Below, piece by piece: positions 44,896 through 53,222 of a DNA stretch of 64,000 nucleotides. The notes beneath the pieces are model-generated. The model saw only the letters and a program-made list of their open reading frames with translations. It was not told the origin of the DNA and did no database searches. The stretch is from Romboutsia maritimum (GTDB lineage Bacteria > Bacillota > Clostridia > Peptostreptococcales > Peptostreptococcaceae). The stretch spans positions 33,086 through 97,085 of the forward strand of contig NZ_NOJZ02000009.1 in NCBI RefSeq assembly GCF_002251085.2, given 5' to 3'. Position numbers and translations under genes: made by a program. Every line of letters starts with the position of its first letter. Within the stretch, counting starts at the first letter, position 1.

Positions 44896-44916
44896 GAAAT
44901 TTGAAACAATCCCTTT
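44875..44916. terminator. Terminator of BRCT gene and CPBP protease gene
   Basis: GGGGATGTCTCAAA (44875-44888) pairs imperfectly with 44900-44914, followed by six T on the plus strand. It overlaps the end of the BRCT coding frame. It is a degenerate member of the CTGTCTCAAAA stem family. Confidence 0.7.
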
Positions 44917-44925
44917 TTTGTATAT

Positions 44926-45600
44926 TTATAACTTTATCACATTAATTAAGCTGTGTACTAATATACATATTTGCGTATCTTTAAATTTCATTTTAATAAA
45001 ACCTAGTATACTTCCAAGTACTAAATATCTTCCAACTCCATATAATATAAAGTTAAGAGTATAAGCTGATTGATTTACTAATGTTAACTCCCTATGTATA
45101 GTATCAATGTATCCTATATAATAAATCCCATATAATATAGTAATCCCAATAAAAATTTTAAATCTATTTCTTACATAATTTTTAAAATAGTTCCATAAAT
45201 ATTCTCTAAATAATAATTCTTCTAGTATGGGTATAATAATAGTTGATGTAACCAATGGTATTATATTGGATATAATATATCCTCCATTAAAATTAGGATT
45301 TATAACTATTAATACAGTTAAAATACCTAATAATATTATTTTAGGCAAAGTTCTTTTTGTATTTGTCATAGTAATAAGTTTATGACCAACAGGACTATAC
45401 AACTCATTATTTTTTAAAATCAAAGATAAAGATATGCATACTATCATGCATGAAATCATATTAATAATTTGCGCGTTTAAAAGATTTAAATTAAGTTGAC
45501 TCAATAAAATTTTATTAATAAAAGATCTAAATAACTGTATTATTCCTATTAAAAAAATAGAATCCATCATACATAATTTGTATTTATATTTACTATTCAA
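44926..45600 (-). CDS. CPBP-family intramembrane glutamic protease
   Basis: A 224-residue protein with about six membrane helices and the CPBP (CAAX protease / bacteriocin-processing) motifs: E127-E128 and R132 in EELLFREYLW, a second conserved motif around GIYYIGYID, and HSLIN near residue 215. In bacteria these proteases may process membrane peptides, confer bacteriocin self-immunity or act in signalling. No bacteriocin gene is visible, though a 71-residue membrane protein of unknown role is encoded divergently next to it. Confidence 0.83.
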   Translation of the reverse strand: MNSKYKYKLCMMDSIFLIGIIQLFRSFINKILLSQLNLNLLNAQIINMISCMIVCISLSLILKNNELYSPVGHKLITMTNTKRTLPKIILLGILTVLIVINPNFNGGYIISNIIPLVTSTIIIPILEELLFREYLWNYFKNYVRNRFKIFIGITILYGIYYIGYIDTIHRELTLVNQSAYTLNFILYGVGRYLVLGSILGFIKMKFKDTQICILVHSLINVIKL

Positions 45601-45739
45601 CCTATATCACCTACACATATATTATAATCTTACTTTTAACTATAATAAAGTATATCTAAGTCTGGTTGTTTTGTAAAATATAAATATAAATTAATTATAT
45701 TATTTGTAAATTTTTATATGAAAATTGAAAGGAGCTCTA

Positions 45740-45955
45740 ATGAATTATAAAGCAATGAAAAAAATCATAATATTTTTTCTAACTGCACTTTCAATAATGG
45801 CCTTAAGTTATTTTAATATATATATATCTAATTACTATCATAATTTATATTTTAGAAAATCATACAATATTGAGCCTTATTTTCTATTCATGATAGTGTG
45901 TATAATAATAATATTTCAAGTTATCTATACTTATAAATTTTTCAAAAATAAATAA
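45740..45955 (+). CDS. Small membrane protein, unknown function
   Basis: 71 residues with two hydrophobic helices (about 8-27 and 45-63) separated by a Tyr/Asn-rich loop, and a Lys-rich tail. The ATG is preceded by GAAAGGAG at good spacing; an upstream TTG overlaps that site and is rejected. It is divergent from the CPBP protease gene. No family is recognised. Confidence 0.55.
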   Translation: MNYKAMKKIIIFFLTALSIMALSYFNIYISNYYHNLYFRKSYNIEPYFLFMIVCIIIIFQVIYTYKFFKNK

Positions 45956-45987
45956 GAGCATCACAACTTATAATTTGTGATGCTCTT
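45954..45987. terminator. Bidirectional terminator
   Basis: A perfect 13-bp stem AAGAGCATCACAA (45954-45966) with 45975-45987 between two convergent small genes. Confidence 0.85.
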
Positions 45988-45996
45988 TTAATTCTT

Positions 45997-46308
45997 TTAA
46001 TCATATATACCATTTAGAACTCTACTCACAGTAGCTTTGCTCCATCTAGTTTCATTAGAAATTTCTCTATAACTTAAACCACTATTTCGTAGTTCTTTAA
46101 TAAATTCTATATCTTCATCTGTAATCTGTTTTTCTTTTGGTTTTAAGCTATTTTTATAGTTTTTTAATTTTTCTATTTCTATTTTTAAATTATCTAATTC
46201 TATTTGCTTTTTTTGAAGTTTTTTTTCGTAAATTGCTCTCATTTCATTAAATTCTTTTATATATTTAATTTTCCAATCTTCTTCAGATTTTAATTTGAAT
46301 ATACCCAC
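45997..46308 (-). CDS. Small coiled-coil / helix-turn-helix DNA-binding protein
   Basis: A 103-residue protein starting at GTG, 8 nt after AAGGAG. Residues about 15-58 form a Lys/Glu-rich coiled coil. The C-terminal 35 residues (ELRNSGLSYREISNETRWSK onward) are a helix-turn-helix of the resolvase/Hin or Trp-repressor-like type, with the recognition helix ending in ATVSRVLNG. It may be a regulator or a relic of a transposase/recombinase N-terminus. No target or partner is evident. Confidence 0.65.
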   Translation of the reverse strand: MGIFKLKSEEDWKIKYIKEFNEMRAIYEKKLQKKQIELDNLKIEIEKLKNYKNSLKPKEKQITDEDIEFIKELRNSGLSYREISNETRWSKATVSRVLNGIYD

Positions 46309-46787
46309 ATCTTACACTCCTTTATATATTATTAAATATCAATATAAAGATTAACTTCTTTATATATAAAGAAAACCCTTGTAACTATATAAAAAATAAT
46401 TACGTAAAATTTAGATATATTACAACAATTTTAATTTTCAATTAACAATATATAATTTTTAACCCTAAGATAAGCTAAGATTCACTTTGATAATACTCTA
46501 GATTTGTATAATAAATCTAGAAATTATTAATTTACTTTCTTTTCTTTACCATTACTCTTATTATTATCGGATTAAGTATAAAAATAAAAAATACAAGATA
46601 TATAATAGCCGCTATATGTTGTTTTTCTATTAAATGTGTAAAAAATGGTATTATAGCTATAAAAGTAACTATTAGATGAACTATTTTATTTATAATAACA
46701 AATCCCTCCTTGTATATTTTTATACTTATTCATAATTATATCATAACACCATTTTTTTGTTTTAATTTTATAACACTGTATACTTTA
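46309..46787. other. 479-bp region with one candidate short gene
   Basis: It contains a plausible 54-codon minus-strand frame without a standard start (46532-46696) and a 9-bp hairpin TCTAGATTT at 46497-46521 just after it. The remaining stretches, 46309-46496 and 46700-46787, are AT-rich spacer with no signals I can support. Confidence 0.5.
46532..46696 (-). CDS. Candidate 54-residue membrane protein with non-AUG start
   Basis: A minus-strand frame of 54 codons gives IINKIVHLIVTFIAIIPFF followed by a polar turn, a second hydrophobic helix and the basic tail RVMVKKRK. Two membrane helices and codon use look genuine. A near-perfect AAGGAGGG lies 8 nt upstream of an ATT codon; no ATG, GTG or TTG is in frame near it. 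Either it starts at ATT (or the preceding GTT), or the gene is inactivated at its start. No family is recognised. Confidence 0.4.
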   Translation of the reverse strand: MINKIVHLIVTFIAIIPFFTHLIEKQHIAAIIYLVFFIFILNPIIIRVMVKKRK

Positions 46788-49370
46788 CTAAATTTGATAG
46801 CTATTTAAACTTTCATATTTAGATTTGTTTTGGCTATATTTTTTACCCTTAGAAACTAATAATATAACCTGAATCATTGTAAATACAAGCGATGTCTTTC
46901 TCTTATATGCCATATATCTACCATCCCATGATTCACAATATTTCTCCTTGAATTTTTTAAGCCCTTTAAATGAGTAAAAATATTGTCCATGCATATAAAC
47001 CTGTGCTGCTATTTTTTCACTTAAAAATGAATATTTTGATACTCCTACATTAGATAATGGAGCCATTCCCATATTAAACTCTGAATAACCATGTTCTTTT
47101 CCCCACTTAAATAAATTTACAAACATAAAGTCCATTATGCCATTACAAGTATCTTTAGAAAATCTCATCAAATCTATTGACAAAGTTTGTTCGCCATCAT
47201 ACATAGGCATAAAATTAGCAAACCCTTTTATTTCATTATTATCATTTTTAATTATAGCTATAGGTTCTCTGTTTAAGTAATTTTCATCAAAGAATCCTAC
47301 AGAAAATCCTTTCTCATCTCTATCTCCTAACCATTCATCAGATACACTTTTTATTTGTTGTAAAAATTCTCCTGTAAATGGTGGTTTTACAATATCAAAA
47401 ATATATGATTCTTTTTCTACTCTTGATAGTGCATTTCTTACACTTTTCATTTTTCTTCCCTCTAAGGTAAAACTATCTAAATCAACTCTTGCTTCTTCAC
47501 CTAATTTCATAAACTCATATCCAGTTTCATGTAAGTAAGGAATCATTTCTTCATCTATTGCACAAAATACTGGAGTATATCCATATCTATCACATAATTC
47601 ATAGAAATTTTGTATTGTCTTAAAAAATTTATCTTTATCCCCAACTGGATTTCCTAAAACAACAACTTTATTTGCATAAATTTGGTATTGTAATAATACA
47701 TCTTCTTCTTGATTCATATACACGTACTTATCATTTAAATATATAAAATGTATTACTGATGATCCTTTAAATTCATTTAATATATCATTAACTTTATTTT
47801 CGCATTCATCTAATCTAACTTTAGGGAAATCATTTGATTTATTTGTATAATATAAAATCGATAAGAATATTAACGAACTTACAAATCCTATAATACTTAC
47901 TACAAGTATTCTCATCATATAGTGATGCGTATAATGTGTACCTATATTAATTATAGGTATATTTCTAGCTTTTCCTGTTATATTAGCATAAACAATGAAT
48001 ATATATAATCCTTGGAACATTAGCAATGCAAATACATCTTTTATAACTTTTCCCCATCTTAAAATAAATCCTTCTCTATAAAATTGCTTTTTACTAGCCC
48101 ACAATATTATTCCTACTATAATTAAATATATAGTTTCCTCATAATCAAATCCTTTTAATAAAGAAAATAGTCCACCTAAAATAACTAAAATCATTGTTGT
48201 TTTATAGATTTTCTTTGATTTAAATGTTATAACATTTGATATTGCAATTAATAAAAATCCGATTACTATTGCTACATCACCTGATACATATATTATACTA
48301 AAATTAAATACTTTTTTTAATAAGTGTGTTCTTTCAATTACACCCGGCATAGCTTCAGATATCAATAAAACTATACCTGCTGATAAAACTAATAACTTCA
48401 AACCAAAATGTGCTAAATTAGAAAAAGCAGAAGTCACTATATTTTTCAATCTTTCATCTATATTAATCCATAATTCTGATACATATAAAATTAATCCTAT
48501 ACTTAATGGAACTATATAGTAAGTTACTCTATATAAAAATGCTGCTAATAATACTTTTTCTGATGGAACACCTAATCCTTCTAATCCTAATAATAATGTT
48601 AAATCAAATGTCCCAATTCCTCCTGGACTCATACTTAGAATTGCTACTGATATTGCCATAACAAATATAGGGAAAAACTTCATAAATGCAATTCTTTCCC
48701 CTAAAATTATTAATATTCCATAAATTAATATTATAGTTGTAATCCATTCTAATAATGATATACCTATTATTTTAAACATATCAATAATATCTATTCTTTC
48801 CTCAGAACTTCCTTTTATGAATTTTCTAATTAAATATATTGATAATATTGGTAAATATGCACCTATCACTAAAGTTAATGTTTTTATTAAATTTAATTGT
48901 TTTAAATCTGATAAGTTTAAAATAGCATATAAAAAACAAACCATTGAAAATCCAGTTAAATTTAATGCAACTATTTTTGATATTTCTTTTACCAAAAGCT
49001 TTTTATCTTTTACATGATCATTATAAAAATGAGTCTTTAGTGCAATTGCACTAGTTCCTCCAAATCCAACAATACTAGATATCGAACTTGCTATCCACGA
49101 AAACTTATATAATTTTTTATTATCTAATTTTATTCCGACTCTTTTCTTAAGTACAAAATCATAAAAGCTTAATGGAATATATGAAATTATGCCTAAACAT
49201 ACAATAATAAATATGTTAAATACAGATAGTTTATCTGCATACATAATAAAATTATCCATATTAAAGTCAGTTACTATATTTTTAAATTCTTTTACTATAA
49301 TTGATAAAATAACTAAAACAAAAACCAATTTAAGGTATGTTATCATTTTATTTTTTTTCAATTTATTCAT
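46788..49370 (-). CDS. mprF: Bifunctional lysylphosphatidylglycerol flippase/synthetase
   Basis: Transfers lysine (or another amino acid) from aminoacyl-tRNA to phosphatidylglycerol and flips the product, lowering the negative surface charge and giving resistance to cationic peptides. The N-terminal part (about 1-530) has some 14 membrane helices, with the flippase motif SMSPGGIGTFDLTLL around 250-264. The C-terminal synthase domain (about 545-850, DUF2156/GNAT-like) includes FSVGFFDENYLNREPIA and GMAPLSNVG. At 860 residues it matches full-length MprF. It is monocistronic. Which amino acid is used cannot be told from the sequence alone. Confidence 0.93.
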   Translation of the reverse strand: MNKLKKNKMITYLKLVFVLVILSIIVKEFKNIVTDFNMDNFIMYADKLSVFNIFIIVCLGIISYIPLSFYDFVLKKRVGIKLDNKKLYKFSWIASSISSIVGFGGTSAIALKTHFYNDHVKDKKLLVKEISKIVALNLTGFSMVCFLYAILNLSDLKQLNLIKTLTLVIGAYLPILSIYLIRKFIKGSSEERIDIIDMFKIIGISLLEWITTIILIYGILIILGERIAFMKFFPIFVMAISVAILSMSPGGIGTFDLTLLLGLEGLGVPSEKVLLAAFLYRVTYYIVPLSIGLILYVSELWINIDERLKNIVTSAFSNLAHFGLKLLVLSAGIVLLISEAMPGVIERTHLLKKVFNFSIIYVSGDVAIVIGFLLIAISNVITFKSKKIYKTTMILVILGGLFSLLKGFDYEETIYLIIVGIILWASKKQFYREGFILRWGKVIKDVFALLMFQGLYIFIVYANITGKARNIPIINIGTHYTHHYMMRILVVSIIGFVSSLIFLSILYYTNKSNDFPKVRLDECENKVNDILNEFKGSSVIHFIYLNDKYVYMNQEEDVLLQYQIYANKVVVLGNPVGDKDKFFKTIQNFYELCDRYGYTPVFCAIDEEMIPYLHETGYEFMKLGEEARVDLDSFTLEGRKMKSVRNALSRVEKESYIFDIVKPPFTGEFLQQIKSVSDEWLGDRDEKGFSVGFFDENYLNREPIAIIKNDNNEIKGFANFMPMYDGEQTLSIDLMRFSKDTCNGIMDFMFVNLFKWGKEHGYSEFNMGMAPLSNVGVSKYSFLSEKIAAQVYMHGQYFYSFKGLKKFKEKYCESWDGRYMAYKRKTSLVFTMIQVILLVSKGKKYSQNKSKYESLNSYQI

Positions 49371-49490
49371 ATTTTTATTTCTCTCCTAAATCCTATTCTT
49401 TTCATTTTTCCATTTACAATTGTACCATATAATTCACCAATTTTACCTAATGTTACTTTTTTGTTATAATTATAATCAAACTGTAACAAA

Positions 49491-49520
49491 AATAAGATAC
49501 AGCTTTGGCTGTACCTTATT
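49491..49520 (-). terminator. Terminator overlapping the yitT-like stop codon
   Basis: A 13-bp stem AATAAGATACAGC (49491-49503) with 49508-49520, fully paired in minus-strand RNA with one G-U. The stop codon of the upstream gene lies inside the first arm. Confidence 0.7.
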
Positions 49521-50133
49521 GCATCACTGTTTTATATAAATTATTTTGGCTATGTTCATAAATAAAGTCTATTACTCTACCGCTTATAGTCACTGCTATA
49601 ATTGAATAAAATACATCATGTGCTGATAAATATGAAAGTGATAGTACCAAAATAAAAATGTCTGAAATCATATAAACATTACCTAAATTTAAAGATGTAG
49701 CCTTAGAAATCACCAATGCTAAAGCATCGTCTCCTCCAGATGCACATCCTGCACTAACTATAATTCCTACACCTATACCTACACTTAATCCTGCTAAAAT
49801 AGTAGATAAAAACATATTATTAATCTGTGGAACAATAGGTCCCATAGTTTCAAATATATTGTATAAAACTGAAAAACTTATAGATGCAAATACAGAATAT
49901 CCAAAGAATTTTTTTCCAAAAAATTTATATCCTACTAATAGAAGTGCTATATCTATTATTATGTTAGCTATAGCCGGTTGGATATTGAATAAATTCTTTA
50001 ACAGTAGTAAAAGTCCTAACACTCCACCTTCTGTTATATCATTTAAATAATAGAAATTGTAGACTCCAAAAGCTAATATAGCTGAGCCTAATATAATTTG
50101 CAGTATTTTCTCTGCTGATCGCCGCGTGGCCAT
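49516..50133 (-). CDS. YitT-family membrane protein
   Basis: A 205-residue protein with five to six membrane helices matching the YitT family core (ILGSAILAFGVYNFYYLNDITEGGVLGLLL at the N-terminus, split at residues 14-43, and SAGCASGGDDALALVISK at about 127-144). The usual C-terminal DUF2179 domain is missing, so it is a short member. Function is unknown; related proteins have been proposed as transporters. The ATG is preceded by GGAAGGGA. Single gene. Confidence 0.82.
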   Translation of the reverse strand: MATRRSAEKILQIILGSAILAFGVYNFYYLNDITEGGVLGLLLLLKNLFNIQPAIANIIIDIALLLVGYKFFGKKFFGYSVFASISFSVLYNIFETMGPIVPQINNMFLSTILAGLSVGIGVGIIVSAGCASGGDDALALVISKATSLNLGNVYMISDIFILVLSLSYLSAHDVFYSIIAVTISGRVIDFIYEHSQNNLYKTVMQ

Positions 50134-50499
50134 TTTTTATCCCTTCCTTTTTTCTTAATTTAATATCATTATATAGGATAAAAAACACTTTGTATACGGC
50201 ACTTTTATAAAACTTAAATTATACAAAATTTAAAACTTTTTTTCAATACTTTTTCAATTGTTTTTTTATGTTTTTTCATAAAACTCATACACCTTAGTAA
50301 TTTCAACACATACACACGATGTATTTAACAAAAAAGTTTAGATTAACTACTTTCCTAATTTAGTATACATAAATATTTGTTTATATAAATTTTTTATTTG
50401 TTTAGAAATACTATTCTATAATTTATACCTTTTTATTATTTATACAAAAATAAAAAGTAAGTATCCTAAATAAATAATTGGACACTTTGCTTTCTATGT
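50134..50499. other. 366-bp gene-free region between yitT-like gene and the ABC operon end
   Basis: Apart from the terminator at 50454-50493, I see only AT-rich spacer that must contain the yitT-like promoter. No coding frame and no further repeats. Confidence 0.5.
50454..50493 (-). terminator. Terminator of the YnjBCD-like operon
   Basis: An imperfect stem AAAGTAAGTATCC (50454-50466) with 50480-50493, about 12 pairs and one bulge in the minus-strand RNA, followed by a T-rich tail. Confidence 0.65.
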
Positions 50500-51522
50500 T
50501 TATCTAAAATAAACTGTATTCTTAGATTTTATAACTATTTTCACTTTATCCTGTTCTTTGTATATATCATTATTAGAAATAGCTTTTAAAACTATATCTT
50601 TAACCTGTATATCATAATATGTTTTTTCACCTGCATATCTTTTTCTTTTTATGATGCCTTCTATACCCTCTTTATAATCCATCGAATACAAAGATATATT
50701 TTCTTTAGGTATCATAATGTTAACTTCTTTTAAATCCTTTTTTAAGTTTGACTCAAAACTAATTATATTACTTTTAAATATCCCTTCTTCAATACACCCT
50801 TTTATATAATTTCTTTCTCCAAATATATTAGCAACTTCTATACTATTTGGATTTTCATATAAATTTTTAGGTGTATCAAATTGCTTAATTTCTCCATCTA
50901 ACATAACTGCTACCCTGTTACTCATAGTAAGAGCTTCTTCTTTGTTATGAGTAACCATTATAGTAGTTATATTTAATCTCTTTTGAATAGATAAAACAAA
51001 TTCTCTCATTTCATTTCTTAAATTTATGTCTAAATTTGAAAAAGGCTCATCTAATAGCAATATTCTAGGATTGAGAACTAATGCTCTAGCCATAGCTACT
51101 CTTTGCTGTTGTCCTCCTGATAATTGTGATGGGTATCTATTCTTATGTTCTTTTAATTTTACTAAATTTAAAATTTCTTCTACCTTTTTACTTCTTATAT
51201 CCTTAGTTACTTTTTTCATTTTTAAACCAAATTCTATATTTTCATACACTGTCATATGAGGAAACAATAAATAATCTTGAAATACTATTATAGCTCCTCT
51301 TTTTTCTGTTAAAATATTTATAACTGATTCATTATTAAATACAATATCACCACTATCTACTTCTAGTAAACCTGCAATTAGTTTTAATAATGTACTTTTT
51401 CCACATCCTGATGGACCTAATAATGAAATAAATTCACCTTCTTCCACATCTATCGTTATATTTTTTAATACATTTGTATTATTAAAACTTTTAGTTAAGT
51501 TGATGATTTTAACCGATGACAT
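50500..51522 (-). CDS. ABC transporter ATP-binding protein (YnjD-like, CUT/Fe/polyamine class)
   Basis: A 340-residue ATPase with Walker A GPSGCGKST (36-44), signature LSGGQQQRVAMARAL, Walker B ILLLDEPFSNLD and switch His in MVTHNKEE. A C-terminal TOBE-like domain (about 235-340) is typical of PotA/FbpC/YnjD-type importers. The first ATG (51528) lies one base from AAGGAG, so the second ATG, 7 nt away, is preferred. Last gene of a six-gene operon, 20 bp after the second permease. With the E. coli YnjB-like binding protein it suggests a YnjBCD-type importer. Confidence 0.88.
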   Translation of the reverse strand: MSSVKIINLTKSFNNTNVLKNITIDVEEGEFISLLGPSGCGKSTLLKLIAGLLEVDSGDIVFNNESVINILTEKRGAIIVFQDYLLFPHMTVYENIEFGLKMKKVTKDIRSKKVEEILNLVKLKEHKNRYPSQLSGGQQQRVAMARALVLNPRILLLDEPFSNLDINLRNEMREFVLSIQKRLNITTIMVTHNKEEALTMSNRVAVMLDGEIKQFDTPKNLYENPNSIEVANIFGERNYIKGCIEEGIFKSNIISFESNLKKDLKEVNIMIPKENISLYSMDYKEGIEGIIKRKRYAGEKTYYDIQVKDIVLKAISNNDIYKEQDKVKIVIKSKNTVYFR

Positions 51523-51548
51523 AGTCATTCTCCTTAAAAAATATTAGT

Positions 51549-52361
51549 TTATTTACTAAAAAAATTTTTTTCATCAATAATTTTATAATGCTTATTTATT
51601 TTACGTTCAACTAATAACAAAACTATCAAACTTACTATTAAAAATAGTAAACTATATAATGAACCTATCGTTCTATCTCCACTTTGTATATAAGGAAACA
51701 TTACCATTGGATATGTAATTACACTTCCTCCACCTATAAGCATTGTTAAAAAGTACTGACTAAAAGAAATTATAAAGCACATACTTGATGCACCAATTAT
51801 ACCCGGAAGTATAAGTGGTAAAGTTATGTATTTAAAATTATTAAAACTATTTGCTCCTAAAACTTTACCTTGCATTTCAAACTTATCTCCAACTATTCTA
51901 TATACATCCGCAATTATTCTAACAGCATATGGAATACATGGTAAAATATTTATAATTATCACTCCAAATATATTGTTTGCAATACTTAATTGTATAAATA
52001 CTATATGTATACCCATTGCTACTGAAATTAAAGGTATAATTATTGGAGATAAAATTAAAACTTCAAAAAATCTTTTACCTTTAAAATTATATAATGTAAT
52101 TGATTTTGCTGCTGGTATACTTATAATTAGTGTAATTAGTACTACTATTATAGATAAACATATACTATTAAAAATCATTTTTAAATTAGATACATTTAAA
52201 ATATATTCAATTCCTCTTAATGAGTATTGTTGTGGTAGTATATATGGAAATGGCCATGAATTTGTAAATCCCCATAATACTAGTACTATAAACGGTACTA
52301 TAAAAGCTATAAGTATCATATCTATAACAAATTTATTAAATTTAATTTTCATATACCTCAC
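51549..52361 (-). CDS. ABC transporter permease, second subunit (PotC/YnjC C-half-like)
   Basis: A 270-residue permease with six membrane helices and an EAA-type loop around KVLGANSFNNFKYITLPLIL (about 168-187) for ATPase docking. It abuts the upstream permease gene with no spacer (52361/52362). In E. coli YnjC the two permease halves are fused in one chain; here they are separate proteins. Confidence 0.88.
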   Translation of the reverse strand: MRYMKIKFNKFVIDMILIAFIVPFIVLVLWGFTNSWPFPYILPQQYSLRGIEYILNVSNLKMIFNSICLSIIVVLITLIISIPAAKSITLYNFKGKRFFEVLILSPIIIPLISVAMGIHIVFIQLSIANNIFGVIIINILPCIPYAVRIIADVYRIVGDKFEMQGKVLGANSFNNFKYITLPLILPGIIGASSMCFIISFSQYFLTMLIGGGSVITYPMVMFPYIQSGDRTIGSLYSLLFLIVSLIVLLLVERKINKHYKIIDEKNFFSK

Positions 52362-53222
52362 CTATAATTTATATCTATATAATCTCTCGAATAATTTATT
52401 GTATATTACTAATAATACAAAACTAATACAAGATAATATTGTGTTCATACACATAGCTATCGGCCTTTGCATTAAGTCTGAGCTTGAATAATATATATAT
52501 GCTTGAACAGATAGCGCTTTTGGTATAGATGGACCTATTAAAAAAGGTACTTCAAACGATCCAAAAGCAAATGCAAATAATATAATAAATGAAGATATTA
52601 TACTTGGCATTGCAAGTGGTAGCATTATATATCTAAAAATTTGTAATTTATTTGCCCCTAAATTAACAGCTACATTTTCTAAATTTTCATTTATATTTAC
52701 TAATATATTATAGGTAGTAAGAGTTATGAAAGGTATTCCCTTCCATAAATATACAAGAATTATACCTATTCCATTTTCATCAGATACCATACTTATAAAC
52801 TCATTTGGGTCATTTATAATATTTAAATTATATAAAAATCTTGATATTAAACCTGTTTGAGAAAATAAAGTAAACATTAGTAGTACTACTACTATATGAG
52901 GTACTATTATAGGTAAATTTAAAATACCTTGTCTTAATTTCGAAAATTTATCATTTATCATGAAATATGCTAATAAAATTCCTAAAATAACTGCTAACAT
53001 AGCAGATATAATAGATGTTTTTAAACTAAAAAATAAAGAATTTATAAATGTAGAACTTCTAAAAATTTCTCTATAATAATCCAAAGTTATATTATTTAAA
53101 CCTATTTGTGGAAAATATCCTAAACTTTGTAAAATACAAGTTGTAATACCTATACCCATTACCCCTATAAGAATGACTGTTATGGGTATAAGCAATATAT
53201 ATGGTTTTAATTTATTTTTCAC
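52362..53222 (-). CDS. ABC transporter permease, first subunit (PotB/YnjC N-half-like)
   Basis: A 286-residue permease with six membrane helices and an EAA loop around NLGANKLQIFRYIMLPLAMP (about 186-205). Its start overlaps the binding-protein gene end by 11 bp, giving translational coupling. It forms the heterodimeric channel with the next gene's product. Confidence 0.88.
   Translation of the reverse strand: MKNKLKPYILLIPITVILIGVMGIGITTCILQSLGYFPQIGLNNITLDYYREIFRSSTFINSLFFSLKTSIISAMLAVILGILLAYFMINDKFSKLRQGILNLPIIVPHIVVVLLMFTLFSQTGLISRFLYNLNIINDPNEFISMVSDENGIGIILVYLWKGIPFITLTTYNILVNINENLENVAVNLGANKLQIFRYIMLPLAMPSIISSFIILFAFAFGSFEVPFLIGPSIPKALSVQAYIYYSSSDLMQRPIAMCMNTILSCISFVLLVIYNKLFERLYRYKL

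Noticed and set aside
45997..46308. HTH protein as an intact transposase or resolvase
   Set aside because: Only a coiled coil and a helix-turn-helix are present; no catalytic domain follows and no inverted repeats flank it.
51826..52491. A plus-strand open frame of 221 codons
   Set aside because: Antisense to two well-supported, overlapping permease genes; no ribosome binding site and no family resemblance. AT-rich hydrophobic genes give long antisense frames.
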